Part shown: one piece after another, positions 11,501 through 23,333 of the stretch | How positions within the stretch are numbered: the stretch's first letter is position 1 | Layout: each line of letters starts with the position of its first letter | From: Cymbomonas tetramitiformis | Lineage: Eukaryota > Chlorophyta > Pyramimonadophyceae > Pyramimonadales > Pyramimonadaceae | Direction of reading: 5' to 3' | Assembly (NCBI GenBank): GCA_001247695.2 | Contig: LGRX02035313.1 | Location: 1-64,000 of the forward strand | Length of the DNA stretch: 64,000 nt | Notes under the pieces: model-generated | What the model was told of the DNA's origin: nothing | Database searches by the model: none | What the model saw: only the letters and a program-made list of their open reading frames with translations | Position numbers and translations under genes: made by a program

Positions 11501-14500
11501 CGATGGGCGCACACGTGGGCGTCCCGCCAGCAGACGACGCACGCGTGCCATCTGCCTTCGGCAGACACAAATGCGCAGCTACTCCGCATTCGGGAGGCGC
11601 ACGCAGGTGCATTCGACCCTTAGCCACATGGCACATCGCGCCATTGGGCACTTACTGGCTCCCGAGCATGCTGCTGCAGGTGGAGCGTGTCCAGACCCTA
11701 AACGATGCGAGCAAGTCACAGCTGTTGCTCGCTCAGAGTGAGGCAGAGACGGCGCAGCAGACGGTGATGGAGCTCGAGGAGCGCATCATCCTCCAGGATG
11801 AGGACCGCAAGAACCTTGTTGACGGCCTCCAGGCCAAACTCGGGGAGAAGGGAGCCGAGGCGGTGAGAATGCCCAAACAACGGATGGATCATCGCGTCTT
11901 GTTTATTTATGTCTGTCATGTTTTAATTGAGAGTGAGCGGCACTATTTCTAGGGGCTTCAGAGCGGCCTCGCAGCAGCTTTCCTTGAGACTTTTGGCTCA
12001 TAGCCAGCTCACGCTTGCATACGGCCCTCCAACCGAGGGTTCACGTCTGCACCACCACCCGCCGCAAACCCCTCCACACCCGCGCCGGTGTTAACGCCTG
12101 GAGTGGTCAGACAGCTCTGGACTTGTGTTGTTTGCCGGGATACATAGATGCACTTTGCGCTCCTTCAAGCCTTTGAGTGGTGACCACATGCCATTGGTCG
12201 AATCGTTGGAGGCAGTCTGCTGGCTGGTTTGACGTAACTGCCAGCTGCTGGAGGTATTAATAGAACGACAGAGTGCTTTAAGTGTCACCCTGTCATCCAC
12301 CACTGTGCCAAGCAGCAGGTATACTGATGTAGCTGGCAGGTGGCGATGGCGCTGTTCCTCAACATCTGCTCGCAACAGCGCTGGCAGTGTTGGCAAGAGC
12401 CATGCTCCCTGTTCGTGGGAGGTGTATAGCACGGGTACGAAGGAAGGGGAGTTTGCACGAGACGGGCGAAACTTTTTGCCAAGGAGGACGGGGGGAGAGC
12501 AAAGGATAGCAGCCAGATTGCCTGAGGTGCAGAGATGGGGGAGACACCGCACAGGGCAATGCCCAGAAGGTGAAGATTGAGAACAACTTGTTGAACCAGA
12601 AGCTGGCGGAGGCGTTGCGGGAGGGTGCGATGGCGCGTACGGCGGCGCAGAAGCTTGAGGGGCAGGTTGCAGAGTTCAAGGACTACAGCACCATCGAGTC
12701 GGCCACGGGTCTCGCCATGATCACTCAACGCTCCAGGTGGGCCTGCGCTGCCCGTCATGTCGCCCCTGGCTCTATCAAGAGCGCCGCGCTAGCCCTCACG
12801 CACCCATCGCCGATGCCGCGTATCCTCGTGTGAACATTTCAGGAACACCGCGAAAAGCCCCACCACCGGCAGTGCCAATGCGAATGACAGTCTGCCGGGA
12901 GCCTGTGCATGTACGGGAAACTGGGACAAATCTCCCCGGCGCATCCAGTGCGAGTCGTGCTGACCTCGGCGGTGTGCAGTCTTGCGCGGGCGTACATCGG
13001 ATGCAGTGGACAGGATGCCTCTGGATCGATCACAGCACGGGGGCGGGGGGACGGGGGAGGGGAACGGGGGCTTGGGTTGCGTCTGCGCAGGGACAAGGAG
13101 CTGTACAAGGCCGTCTGCCGCAGCAACTGCGAGCTTGTAGAAATGCTCTTGGTTGCAGGAGCCCAGTCCAACTTCGCCTACTACGTGGTTGGCCCACGCC
13201 CCATCCACGTGCCTGAGGAAGCTTCCGATTGACCGACTGTCACATCCTCTCTCAGGGTTTGCGAGCCGCGACCCCTTCAGAGCGCGCGCGCCTCGCCGAG
13301 CTCCTCCAGAGATTCACTGCCAGCCTTTCAAACACATTCCTGCTGCGCCGTCTGCTGCTGCTGACGTGGCGCGGCCATGAGGGTTTGCAGGGCGGGAGCC
13401 TGAAGCCCGAGATCTCGGTGCGCCGATTTAATTTCCAGGTGGCGTACCTCACTCCAGGAGCCTGAAGCCCTCCTGATAGATATCCGTGCGCCGATCTGTC
13501 TGCTGGGCCACTCGCGCCACGCCTGGAGAGACCGCGTGCAGTGACACCGCGCAGCGAGTTGAGCGCGGGATTGCCAGGCAGTGAGGCACGAGACTCTGGA
13601 GCCACTCGCCTCGGGGACTCTTAGGAGGCCTCTCGGAGGCCCAATTCCATTGGCGAGCGTCGCCCACACTCAAATTGACTCAGAAGTGACTTGTAATGCT
13701 TGCCTCCCATCTTACGGCGCTCGAGTCGAGTTCCGATCGCTCCTCCAGGCCGATCTGACGGCTGCGAGGTATCCTACGCCCTGTGAGTGCATCGAGCAAA
13801 GCTGAGGAACGTTGAGCAAGGGTGCTGAGCTGCAAGGACTGGGCCCTCCCACGCTGATCGATTTGCTTGTTGCCGCGAAGCGGAGTGTTGCATAGGCCAG
13901 ATGCGGCCCATGGCACCTCGGTACTACTCAACGGCGGCGGTATTGCGTGCCGAGTGTCCAGGGTCTGAGGCGTGGCGCTGGAGCGAGGAGTGCCCTTGTA
14001 GCGCAGGGCAGGGAGGTGGAGTTTCAGACCCCTTTACACCTGGCAGTGATGCTCGGGCACACGGCGATTGTGAAGGCTCTGGTGAAGGCTGGCGCTGACC
14101 CCAACTTCCAAGCCGTCATAGGCACCTCACTGCTCTCGCAGTGCGTCACAGGCTGCATGGCGCAGGCGGTGCGCTGCCTCATTGTGGACGCAGGTGACAC
14201 CCAGATCCCCCCTCCACGCTCTGATTTCACGTCTCAAGTGGTGCACCCGGACCCAAATTACACCCGCCCAGCCGAAGTTGGCTCTTTCTTCCCTAAAACC
14301 ATAACCAATACGTCACACGTCACTGAGGATGCATCATGCCTGCGAACCCCAGCGCCGGGCAGTGTCCAATCCGCAGCAAGCACAGCATACCGCAGCTGAG
14401 CGGCATATGCATGGTATGGACATTGGATACTGGTGAGAGCACCAGGCAGAAGATCCTGGTAATCTAACGACTTCCACCCGGCACGCCTATACGACTGCCC

Positions 14501-15991
14501 GGGGGCCAACAAGTGCCTTGCATCGTGCACACTTCCTGACGAGTTGTGGGGACGAGGTGCCACATGGGTAAGGTGTGGACCTCGAGGGGCTGCGCTGCCG
14601 CTCGTCTTGCCGTTGCAGTTTGTGGGAATATCCTAGCATGTGGTGTGCGCCCGAGAGAGCTGGAAGCTGTGGTACTCAGGCGCCGATGTGAACCTGAGAG
14701 ACAAGAATGGAGAGACGGCCTTACTGACGTTGGTGTCGATAGAACACGGCAAATTGCATCCGCTGAGCAGCGAGACGGCGGAGGCGAAGACCGCCATCCT
14801 GAGCCTGCTGCTCGAGCATGGAGCAGAGACCGATGTTGTGATGCGGCAGAACGGGTGACCCTGCCCTGTGCAAATGAGCAAGCTGGCTGCCATTTATAGA
14901 ACCCGATCGATAGAGGTTGCAGTGTTCACCTTAGGGAGGCGTCCTCCACAGTGAGTCCGTACGCATCGAGCACTCCCCGGATACCACCGGCCTGCCCTTA
15001 TGTGCTTGACCGCAGAGTATGCAAGTGTTAGGTGCTGTGTACATGGGGCGAGAAAATGGATGGTTTCTGGATCGGAGCGCACAGCGCAGACGGCGCGTGG
15101 CGATCCCTCGTGAACGAGTGCCACCTGCGTGCATGGCTCGGGCCTTCGTCAGTGTCCGATGTGTCCTTCATCCCATTTCCACCAATCCGGCTTCTGAACG
15201 CAGTATGGGATCATGGCATATGTTGAGCTCCCTGACGTATCCAGTCCCGGCCACCACCGCTCAAGTGCAAATGCCGACATGTGTTCCTGTGATCTATGCA
15301 CCAAGCTCCGTAACTTTAATGGGTGGGTAGCCAGATTGTTTATCTTCTGGGTAAAAGTGGCTTTGATGGGGCGTACCACAACACTATTTGTAACTGGATG
15401 CGAGATGCTACCTGGGGGGCGGAATTTTCTTGCAGGTATACGGCACTTATGTACGCGGCACAGGCAGGTAATCTTGAGCATGTTATGATGTTGATCGAGG
15501 CAAAGGCGAATGTGAATATCAAGGTAAGAGCCTGTGATATGGTTTCAAGGGGAGTGCATGCGGCATTACCGCGAGGGAATGTTCTGGGGCATATTGTCAA
15601 GAAGAGGACCAGGGCCATTGCATTCGCGGCTATGTTGTGTGGATGCCACTTGCTGATCAGGTGTAGGGATGGTGTGAGCTCGTGATCGAGAATGTCGATG
15701 CAAACTTCGGAGATCCACTGCTTACGCTGCCTTGGCAACTTTGTGAGTTTAATAGAAATCCCAAGTTCCCAGTTCCAAGCGGTTCCCAGTGCCCAAATCA
15801 CGTGTAGGAATGAATTGGCGGGTTTGCTTACACTGCAGGGTCAAAAGGGCGACACGGCACTCAAGCTTGCCAGCAAGTTCAAATCTGGCAATCAAACAGA
15901 CAAGGGTCGGTCTCAAATGATCGTCAAAGCATTGATCGAGGCCGGGGCACAGGGGGCCTTGAAATCCCATCGGGCGTCATCCTTTGTATGA
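8563..15991 (+). CDS. Coiled-coil plus ankyrin-repeat protein, nine exons, ~653 aa
   Basis: Exons: 8563-9102, 10638-11006, 11680-11862, 12567-12736, 13091-13187, 14007-14193, 14680-14854, 15436-15523, 15839-15991. All introns are GT-AG and all phases match, giving 1,962 bp in frame. Residues ~1-420 are a Glu/Gln/Leu-rich coiled coil (for example LEESKLELKSALDRV). Residues ~422-653 hold about six ankyrin repeats: DKELYKAVCRSNCELVEMLL, TPLHLAVMLGHTAIVKALVK, then GADVNLRDKNGETALL, YTALMYAAQAGNLEHVMMLI and GDTALKLASKF. Repeats 3 and 4 are irregular. The chosen ATG opens MGTVAENQ; an in-frame start 15 codons upstream (8518) is possible. No transmembrane segment or signal peptide. Likely a scaffold or cytoskeletal adaptor, an inference from architecture only. 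The first intron contains a minisatellite. No orthologue name can be given. Confidence 0.88.
9890..10630. repeat. Intronic minisatellite, ~38-60 bp unit
   Basis: Repeats built on GGAGGGGCTGTAGGGGCGAG plus TTTGAGCTGCTGGGC fill the second half of intron 1 of the coiled-coil/ankyrin gene and run almost to the acceptor at 10637. Units vary in length and form a higher-order pattern (TAGTTGGTGATTTGCGGGG inserted in the last four). The strand bias (G-rich on the coding strand) is strong. Confidence 0.88.
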
Positions 15992-17520
15992 ATATATGTG
16001 CTGGATGTCACTCGAGACGCCGATTTATCGTTTAGGCTGATATAAGGATTCTAAGCTTTGCAATCTATGGTAATTCAAACTTGGGGAAATAGTGTAAACG
16101 AATTGAGAGGTAAACCATGCCCGATATGCATACGGAACAATTAGCATACGGCATTACCAAACTACCCAGCATTGTGTGCCTGCTCTCAACAAGATTCGAT
16201 GGAGTGCAAAAAGCAATTCTGAATATCGTACAGCAGTGTACATCTGCAAAGTGCTTAGGTTGGACATATTGGAGGAAATCGATGGACTATTGCAAGCTTG
16301 CTTCCTTTGCTCTTGTTTCATGTAACAACTAAGATTCACTGCTGCGATATAAAGACTGATGAATCTAGACCAGGTTGGAGCGCCCTCTCACAGCTCTTAG
16401 TTATCGGTATAGTGATGAATAGGCATTTGTATTTTCGCAAAGAATATGACCGATATTATTTTGCCATCGATGTCTCAATCGAGTAGATAAACTTTGAGTC
16501 GATGTGCACTCCGTGCTCAGTGTGCTCACCGTGAGGTGATGCGTGCATTCAATTCGCACAATGCGTGCAGTCAATATGTAAAAACGTCTGATCCCTGAGC
16601 TGAACATTTCTGGGTAAATAGCTAGCGTAGGTCCAGCACACGATACGTGACATACGGGCTCTCATAGCTCGGCAGTTCATATAGTGGCATGTGATATTTA
16701 TGAGTATCCCCTTCGTTGAAGTAACTAATCAACCAGCGGGATCCAGGCTGCGCTGTTGAGGTTACCCTCTTAGGCTCGTCCGTACACCCGGCGGACGACC
16801 CTCCCTCCCCCGTGAGACGCGTTGCGACATTTTGTGGGCATGCTGTCCGAGCAGCCTACCACGCCACCCACATTCGAGTTTCGAGCCACACCCGTACATA
16901 CACGCACTCCCTATCGTGCAGAGTGCTCGCGACACTTGGGAAGGCGGTAACCGAGAAACAGCGCAGCATGACGAGTGACCCACGTTGTTCATTGTGGCCG
17001 CTGACTCTCCGCGACACCGCCAATGACTTCGAAGTCGTGTGGCTGCACCACAAAGGGCGACCCCCGCCTGCCGCGTCGGCGCTATGATCCGCGCAGCAAT
17101 GATATCAATCACCTGTCTGTGTCTGTAGTAGTCGCAAAATTGTCATAATTTCGGAATCAAGTCTAGAGATAGAACATGCATCAAGAATGAAATGTCAGCA
17201 AGCTATAACACGTATCCGCCCAGTGAGTCGTGGACTACCCGAAAAAAAACGTAGACATTGGCATACAAGCCGCACGAAACAGGTGTTGGACACTCTGAGC
17301 AAGCTTGTTCGACTAACAATGCAATAACAAAGTTGTGCTGGGCAAAGGAAAGCGATTCAAGCCCTTAGAGTGCGTGAGAAGCGCCCTAATGTCTAGCAAA
17401 CAACTAGACATCAAGCAAACAACAACACGAGCGCGATCGGTGTCCATGCATGCAACATGCACACGACTCTGATTATATTCAAAATCCAGAGGTTAGGCAA
17501 GTGAAGGATTTGCCCACACA
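15992..17520. other. Intergenic, no supported gene
   Basis: Mostly AT-rich sequence between the ankyrin gene and the transposon island. The GC-richer part at 16,760-17,100 has open frames on both strands, but none shows a protein-like pattern or splice context. Confidence 0.5.
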
Positions 17521-17522
17521 AT

Positions 17523-17965
17523 TTACCTGTATCCCCCCGGTGAGACGTTGATGTAACTGGACGAAATATTAACATCACAGCCATATGCAAGCCGCATGTG
17601 ATATGGCCATTGATGAAAACTGTTCACACACACCAAAATGCATGCGATCTGCAATCCAAAGGTAGTGGAGTCCATCGTGCAATGCAGACGCCAACGGAAA
17701 AGCAGACTTGGCCACCTCGAACAACACCCTGTGCAGTTTGTGGTGAATGAAAGACTACCCGTTTCCTCCTGCTGCCGCAGCTCCTCATGGACGCCAATTT
17801 CGTCGTCCTCGGACTCGTCGGACTCCACGACGGCGAAGCCGTAGGCGGAGATGTCAACACCGCCGGATGCCGCGCCCGCTCTCACCACAGCGGGCGTGCC
17901 GTGCTGCTCTACCGCCGCCGCGAAAGCATCCTTGCCGCTGTCCGCAGCTGCGCCTGGTACACCTG
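17523..17965 (-). pseudogene. SAYGF-domain copy B, C-terminal half
   Basis: Reading downwards from the element boundary: GKDAFAAAVEQHGTPAVV, then GVDISAYGFAVVESDESEDD, an acidic stretch and a tail that ends about 17,523. The N-terminal half of the same domain is at 21,925-22,075, separated by 3.95 kb of inserted elements. The two halves share the duplicated 9-bp site GTACACCTG. On virtual removal of the insert the halves abut with a one-base frame offset, so the copy is probably already decayed. Compare copies A and C for the same motif. Confidence 0.65.
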
Positions 17966-18654
17966 GGAAAAATAATTAATATAGAATAAGTTTTCTTAAT
18001 CTTAGAATAACCCGTTTCATCGTTAATTTAGAATAAGTTTTCTTGATGTCATCCGGCTATGACCTTTTCACGACTCGTGTTCAAATAATGTGCACACAGG
18101 TCAAACGCTCTCGTTCCCGCTGGTGCCATCATGAGGAAGCCTCCAAAAAGCTTTAAGAAGGTTTGTCTCGCTTGTGATAATGGTGGGCGCCGTTGTAATA
18201 GACACTCACGGCGTGTCCTGCTTGAAAAAAAGGCCCCTGTACTTCTTCTAGATTCTAAACCCTTTGACTTGCCTTTTACCGCTGCACGCGACCGGCAAGC
18301 ATCTTTGAAACTTCCGAGTTTCAAAGATGCGTTTTGTATTTTGGGTGCACCCTAATTTTACAAAACGGCCGAGCGCTTCCCGTTTGTGCGGGATATTCAC
18401 ATTTATTCCATGGAATATTTCATATGGATTAACACACATAAGCACGAAGGCATCGGCCACGCATCTTTGAAACTAACGAGTTTCAAAGATGCGTTTTTTG
18501 TCATTTGGGTGCGCATACCCAAATAACAAATCAGCCGAGCGCTTCCCGTTGGCGTGGGGTATCCAACGCTTGAATGTTGAATATTCATTGTAATATGAGT
18601 TAGCAAGCGAGGTTGCAAAGGCATCGGGACAGAATCTACGAAACTGTCCTATGC

Positions 18655-19590
18655 CTTTGCCTTTGGGTTTGGGTTCGAAGGTGACACCCAAACCCAAAGA
18701 TGCCAAACAGCCGAGGGCTTCCCGTGCGTCCTAACGCACGAAACTTGGCACGAATACTACCATGGTACATATATTTAAGTTACCAGAAGCTCAAGGCTTC
18801 AAGTTACTTGTGCGCGAAACGCGCAATCTATTTCTAAGGCAGATGTTTTGGGTTTGGGTTCGAACGTGACACCCAAACCCAAAGATGCCAAACAGCCGAG
18901 GGCTTCCCGTGCGTCCTAGAGCACGAAACTTGGCACGAATACTGCCAAGATACATATATTTAAGTTACTTGAAGCTCAAGGCTTCAAGTTACTTGTGCGC
19001 GAAACGCGCAATCTATTTCTAAGGCAGATGTTTTGGGTTTGGGTTCGAACGTGACACCCAAACCCAAAGATGCCAAACAGCCGAGGGCTTCCCGTGCGTC
19101 CTAGAGCACGAAACTTGGCACGAATACTGCCAAGATACATATATTTAAGTTACCAGAAGCTCAAGGCTTCAAGTTACTTGTGCGCGAAACGCGCAATCTA
19201 TTTCTAAGGCAGATGCTTTGGGTTTGGGTTCGAACGTGACACCCAAACCCAAAGATGCCAAACAGCCGAGGGCTTCCCGTGCGTCCTAACGCACGAAACT
19301 TGGCGCGAATACTACCATGGTACACATATTTAAGTTACCAGAAGCTCAAGGCTTCAAGTTACTTGTGCGCGAAACGCGCAATCTATTTCTAAGGAGATGT
19401 TTTGGGTTTGGGTTCGAACGTGACACCCAAACCCAAAGATGCCAAACAGCCGAGGGCTTCCCGTGCGTCCTAGAGCACGAAACTTGGCACACATACTGCC
19501 AAGATACATATCTTTCAGTAAGTTGAAGCTCAAGGCTTCAAGTTACTTACTTTTTGTCAAGCAGAACACGCCGTGAGTGTCTATTGTGGC
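18655..19590. repeat. Five ~186-bp hairpin units inside element copy 1
   Basis: Units start near 18,658, 18,844, 19,030, 19,216 and 19,402. Each carries, in fixed order, TTGGGTTTGGG...CCCAAACCCAA, a CGTGCGTCCTA..GCACG stem, ACTTGAAGCTCAAGGCTTCA (self-complementary GAAGC/GCTTC arms) and TGCGCGAAACGCGCA. Stem changes are often matched on both arms (for example AACGCACG versus AGAGCACG shortens the stem). Equivalent arrays exist in copies 2 and 3. Confidence 0.85.
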
Positions 19591-19674
19591 AAAGATGGCA
19601 AATAATAAAAGTCATTATGCGTAAAGAGTCGTTAATCACGGCCGTGACTTTTAGATTCACGGCCGTGAATCTTT

Positions 19675-19730
19675 CCGAATGGAACCAAAAACCGTTCGAT
19701 TTTAATCGAACGGTTTTTGGTTCCATTCGG
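19675..19730. repeat. Perfect 26-bp-arm hairpin in element copy 1
   Basis: CCGAATGGAACCAAAAACCG plus TTCGAT, a four-base TTTA loop and the exact reverse complement. The same hairpin is in copy 3 (near 27,359-27,414, one mismatch in the left arm) and in copy 2, where the distal right arm is cut short. It is preceded by paired CACGGCCGTGA blocks. Confidence 0.9.
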
Positions 19731-19915
19731 ACATATGGACATCACGGCAAGACAACTCTTCAGTGTAATATTTCGCATGGCATGGGGATAGCTCAACAGG
19801 TACAGGTACAACGTCATGGATGCATGCACCGGTCATAGCCGGATGACATAAAGAAAACTTATTCTAAATTAACGATAAAATGGGGTATTCTAAACTTATG
19901 AAAAAATATTCTAAA

Positions 19916-21915
19916 TAATTAATATAGAATAAGTTTTCTTAATCTTAGAATAACCCGTTTCATCGTTAATTTAGAATAAGTTTTCTTGATGTCATCAGGC
20001 TATGACCGGTGGTCCTTTTCACGACTCGTGTTCAAATAATGTGCACACAGGTCAAACGCTCTCGTTCCCGCTGGTGCCATCATGAGGAAGCCTCCAAAAA
20101 GCTTTAAGAAGGTTTGTCTCGCTTGTGATAATGGTGGGCGCCGTTGTAATAGACACTCACGGCGTGTCCTGCTTGAAAAAAAGGCCCCTGTACTTCTTCT
20201 AGATTCTAAACCCTTTGACTTGCCTTTTACCGCTGCACGCGACCGGCAAGCATCTTTGAAACTTCCGAGTTTCAAAGATGCGTTTTGTATTTTGGGTGCA
20301 CCCTAATTTTACAAAACGGCCGAGCGCTTCCCGTTTGTGCGGGATATTCACATTTATTCCATGGAATATTTCATATGGATTAACACACATAAGCACGAAG
20401 GCATCGGCCACGCATCTTTGAAACTAACGAGTTTCAAAGATGCGTTTTGTCATTTGGGTGCGCATACCCAAATAACAAATCAGCCGAGCGCTTCCCGTTG
20501 GCGTGGGGTATCCAACGCTTGAATGTTGAATATTCATTGTAATATGAGTTAGCAAGCGAGGTTGCAAAGGCATCGGGACAGAATCTACGAAACTGTCCTA
20601 TGCCTTTGCCTTTGGGTTTGGGTTCGAGCGTGACACCCAAACCCAAAGATGGTAAACAGCCGAGGGCTTCCCGTGCGTCCTAACGCACGAAATAAACTTG
20701 GCACGAATACTACCATGGTACATATATTTAAGTTACCAGAAGCTCAAGGCTTCAAGTTACTTGTGCGCGAAACGCGCACTTTATTTCTAAGGCAGATGTT
20801 TTGGGTTTGGGTTCGAACGTGACACCCAAACCCAAAGATGCCAAACAGCCGAGGGCTTCCCGTGCGTCCTAGAGCACGAAACTTGGCACGAATACTGCCA
20901 TGGTACATATTTTTGAGTTACTTGAAGCTCAAGGCTTCAAGTTACTTGTGCGCGAAACGCGCAATTTATTTCTAAGGCAGATGTTTTGGGTTTGGGTTCG
21001 AACGTGACACCCAAACCCAAAGATGCCAAACAGCCGAGGGCTTCCCGTGCGTCCTAGAGCACGAAACTTGGCACGAATACTGCCAAGATACATATATTTA
21101 AGTTACCAGAAGCTCAAGGCTTCAAGTTACTTGTGCGCGAAACGCGCAATCTATTTCTAAGGCAGATGCTTTGGGTTTGGGATCAAGAAGAAAACGCGCA
21201 ATTTATTTCTAAGGCAGATGTTTTGGGTTTGGGTTCGAACGTGACACCCAAACCCAAAGATGCCAAACAGCCGAGGGCTTCCCGTGCGTCCTAACGCACG
21301 AAACTTGGCGCGAATACTACCATGGTACACATATTTGAGTTACTTGAAGCTCAAGGCTTCAAGTTACTTTTGCGCGAAACGCGCAATCTATTTCTAAGGC
21401 AGATGTTTTGGGTTTGGGTTCGAACGTGACACCCAAACCCAAAGATGCCAAACAGCCGAGGGCTTCCCGTGCGTCCTAGAGCACGAAACTTGTCACACAT
21501 ACTGCCAAGATACATATCTTTCAGTAAGTTGAAGCTCAAGGCTTCAAGTTACTTACTTTTTGTCAAGCAGAACACGCCGTGAGTGTCTATTGTGGCAAAG
21601 ATGGCAAATAATAAAAGTCATTATGCGTAAAGAGGCGTTAATCACGGCCGTGACTTTTAGATTCACGGCCGTGAATCTTTCCGAATGGAACCAAAAACCG
21701 TTCGATTTTAATCGAACGGTTTTTGGTTCCATTCAAGACAACTCTTCAGTGTAATATTTCGCATGGCATGGGGATAGCTCAACAGGTACAGGTACAACGT
21801 CATGGATGCATGCACCGGTCATAGCCGGATGACATAAAGAAAACTTATTCTAAATTAACGATAAAATGGGGTATTCTAAACTTATGAAAAAATATTCTAA
21901 ATTAAATAGCCTACC
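19916..21915. mobile_element. Hairpin-rich Mutator-like TIR element, copy 2
   Basis: Nearly identical to copy 1 and in the same orientation, joined head to tail without host DNA: copy 1 ends ATTCTAAAT and copy 2 continues AATTAATATAGAATAAG. Its right end TTAAATAGCCTACC is complete and followed by GTACACCTG, the duplicate of the site left of copy 1. The pair therefore occupies one target site as a tandem dimer. It differs by an extra partial 186-bp unit near 21,170-21,200 (GGGATCAAGAAGAAAACGCG) and by loss of the distal right arm of the large hairpin near 21,733. Confidence 0.85.
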
Positions 21916-21924
21916 GTACACCTG

Positions 21925-22075
21925 GCACAAGGCAAGCGTGTGCAGCACTTCTGTCGTGCAGTCTTCCACTGGCTGGCTGTAAGCAGCTGTGGAGCCTGCC
22001 GGATGCCGCTTCCCGCCGAGCGGGCAGTCCGCCCATGCGTGGTAGCGGTGCCCGTCTCCCGCCGTGTGGCTACTA
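21925..22075 (-). pseudogene. SAYGF-domain copy B, N-terminal half
   Basis: Reading downwards: HRYHAWADCPLGGKRHP, then a short Ala/Ser stretch and LHTLALCQVY at the insertion site. It aligns with copy A (FHPWRDCPHGG, then LAQVFQDAADCG) and copy C (YHFYRDCPLGG, then CAVFQEAVDDG). It is separated from its C-terminal half by the inserted element dimer. No start codon is seen; it begins just after the palindrome at 22,083-22,130. Confidence 0.6.
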
Positions 22076-22082
22076 TCCGGCA

Positions 22083-22130
22083 GTCCTTATGGTAGGACCA
22101 AGAACGCTGTTCGGTTCCTACCACAAGGAC
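22083..22130. repeat. Palindrome with GTCCTT...AGGAC core
   Basis: Left arm GTCCTTATGGTAGGACCAAG then AAC, three-base spacer, right arm GTTCGGTTCCTACCACAAGG then AC, two or three mismatches. It lies between the end of SAYGF copy A and the start of copy B. The same core forms palindromes at 29,274-29,319 and 30,097-30,119. Confidence 0.8.
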
Positions 22131-22148
22131 CTCTTTTTCAATAATTTC

Positions 22149-23060
22149 TTAAGGTGCCCTATTGGTATCGCGAATGGCTACCCTCCGGTTTACGCACTGC
22201 ACTCCCACAGCAACCGCGGCTGCGGCAGTGGGAGCATGCTCAGCCCCGCCATCGCGCTGAAACGACGCACCGCCGAAGGAGACACTCGTCGCCGACACGA
22301 GGTCGTCAAGTCGTGCGGAGAGATTCCGCATGCCTGTCTGGTCTGTCCCAGGCACAGAGAACCCGTAAGCCGACATGTCCAGCTCCGCCGCGGCACCACC
22401 TGCTGAAAGCACTGTCGGCGCGCGATGAACCTCGATCGCGGCAGCGAATACCGCCGGCCCGCAGTCTGCCGCATCCTGGAACACCTGCGCCAACGCCATG
22501 CATGGCCTGCATGTTCTCCTCGTCGAGCGGACAGCAAAATGCAGTCGCCGTGCCGGTGTGCTCTGCCTGTGCACCACCGTGCGGGCAGTCACGCCAGGGG
22601 TGAAATTTCTCGCCGTCACCGTTTTACGCGCACCGCTTGCAGTGTGGGACGGCGCGCATCTCGGCCTTGTCGAAGCCGACCGGTGGGCGACCCTCCTTCA
22701 GGCCCCCCGCGCGGTAGCCGTTAAGCCCACCACGAGGCCCTATGGCGGCATTCTTCATGATGGCCGGCGTCAGCGGCCCGTTACAGCCGCCCCGAATAAA
22801 GTGCTCCAGCACCGTAATCTTGTCGAGGACGGCCTTGAGAGCGGGGTCGTGCTTGATGTCGTCGCCGGTGGCGAGAGCAGCCGCAGAGCCGCCGGCGGTC
22901 CCTGTCTCGCCACCCAGGTCCGCCTGCTGCTGCTGCCAATTAACATATACCCGCGTCACAAGGCTCGCAAGCAGTTTGAAGTCGACCGCAGCGAGATCAG
23001 ACGGCATGGGGTATCGGTCTAACACCGCGCCGGCAGTAAAACTCTGGATCGAGACGGTCA
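22149..23060 (-). pseudogene. Gag-like C-terminal part with zinc-knuckle-like and SAYGF motifs, copy A
   Basis: Upper part reads AAVDFKLLASLVTRVYVNWQ, ALKAVLDKITVLEHFIRGGC and AVPHCKRCA. After a frame change come GEKFHPWRDCPHGG and AFCCPLDEENMQAMHG, and after another LAQVFQDAADCG and LDMSAYGFSV, ending at about 22,149. The C-x2-C followed by H-x4-C resembles a retroelement CCHC knuckle with a longer spacer; this is an inference from spacing. At least two frameshifts separate the blocks, so the locus is degenerate or poorly sequenced. The same final domain appears in copies B and C. No reverse transcriptase, integrase or protease was seen in the window. Family unknown to me. Confidence 0.55.
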
Positions 23061-23139
23061 AATAGCTGCTGCTTCCTCGTCGCCTCTGTCGGACGCCAGT
23101 CGAGCGCACGATTCTTGTACTAGGGGACAAGTAGTACGG

Positions 23140-23260
23140 CGATTGGCAGTATGAGCTGGGGACAGTATGACATGATGACTCATGATAACATGTCATGATG
23201 ACTGATGACAACATGGCATGATGACACAAGTGATATGACCATGTTGTATGAGAAGTCATA
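23140..23260. repeat. Short tandem repeat with ATGATGAC core
   Basis: Irregular repetition of CATGATGACT / AACATGTCATGATGAC between two coding blocks of the degenerate gag-like locus. It interrupts the coding signal, which resumes on both sides. Confidence 0.7.
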
Positions 23261-23333
23261 ACCAGTTTAGATACTGACACTAAAGTGCGACGGTTCGGAA
23301 ATAGTGCGACGGTTCGGAAATAATACCAAGTAC

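Larger units (their letters stand above)
17966..19915. mobile_element. Hairpin-rich Mutator-like TIR element, copy 1
   Basis: Left terminal inverted repeat begins GGAAAAATAATTAATATAGA and pairs over ~105 bp with the right ends of copies 2 and 3 (up to CATCCGGCTATGACCGGTG). Flanked on the left by the 9-bp GTACACCTG, which recurs after copy 2. Inside, no long reading frame is protein-like. Instead there are two hairpins with GCATCTTTGAAAC arms (18,299 and 18,459), then five ~186-bp units each with several small palindromes, then a 26-bp-arm hairpin at 19,675-19,730. The right terminus is truncated at ATTCTAAAT, where copy 2 starts. Nine-bp duplications and long TIRs are Mutator-superfamily traits; no transposase is encoded, so it is non-autonomous. 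Confidence 0.85.

Noticed and set aside
18047..18358. 70-90 codon frames inside the hairpin elements
   Set aside because: They read across hairpin arms, include the stem sequence in both directions (ASLKLPSFKDAF) and have no protein-like composition.
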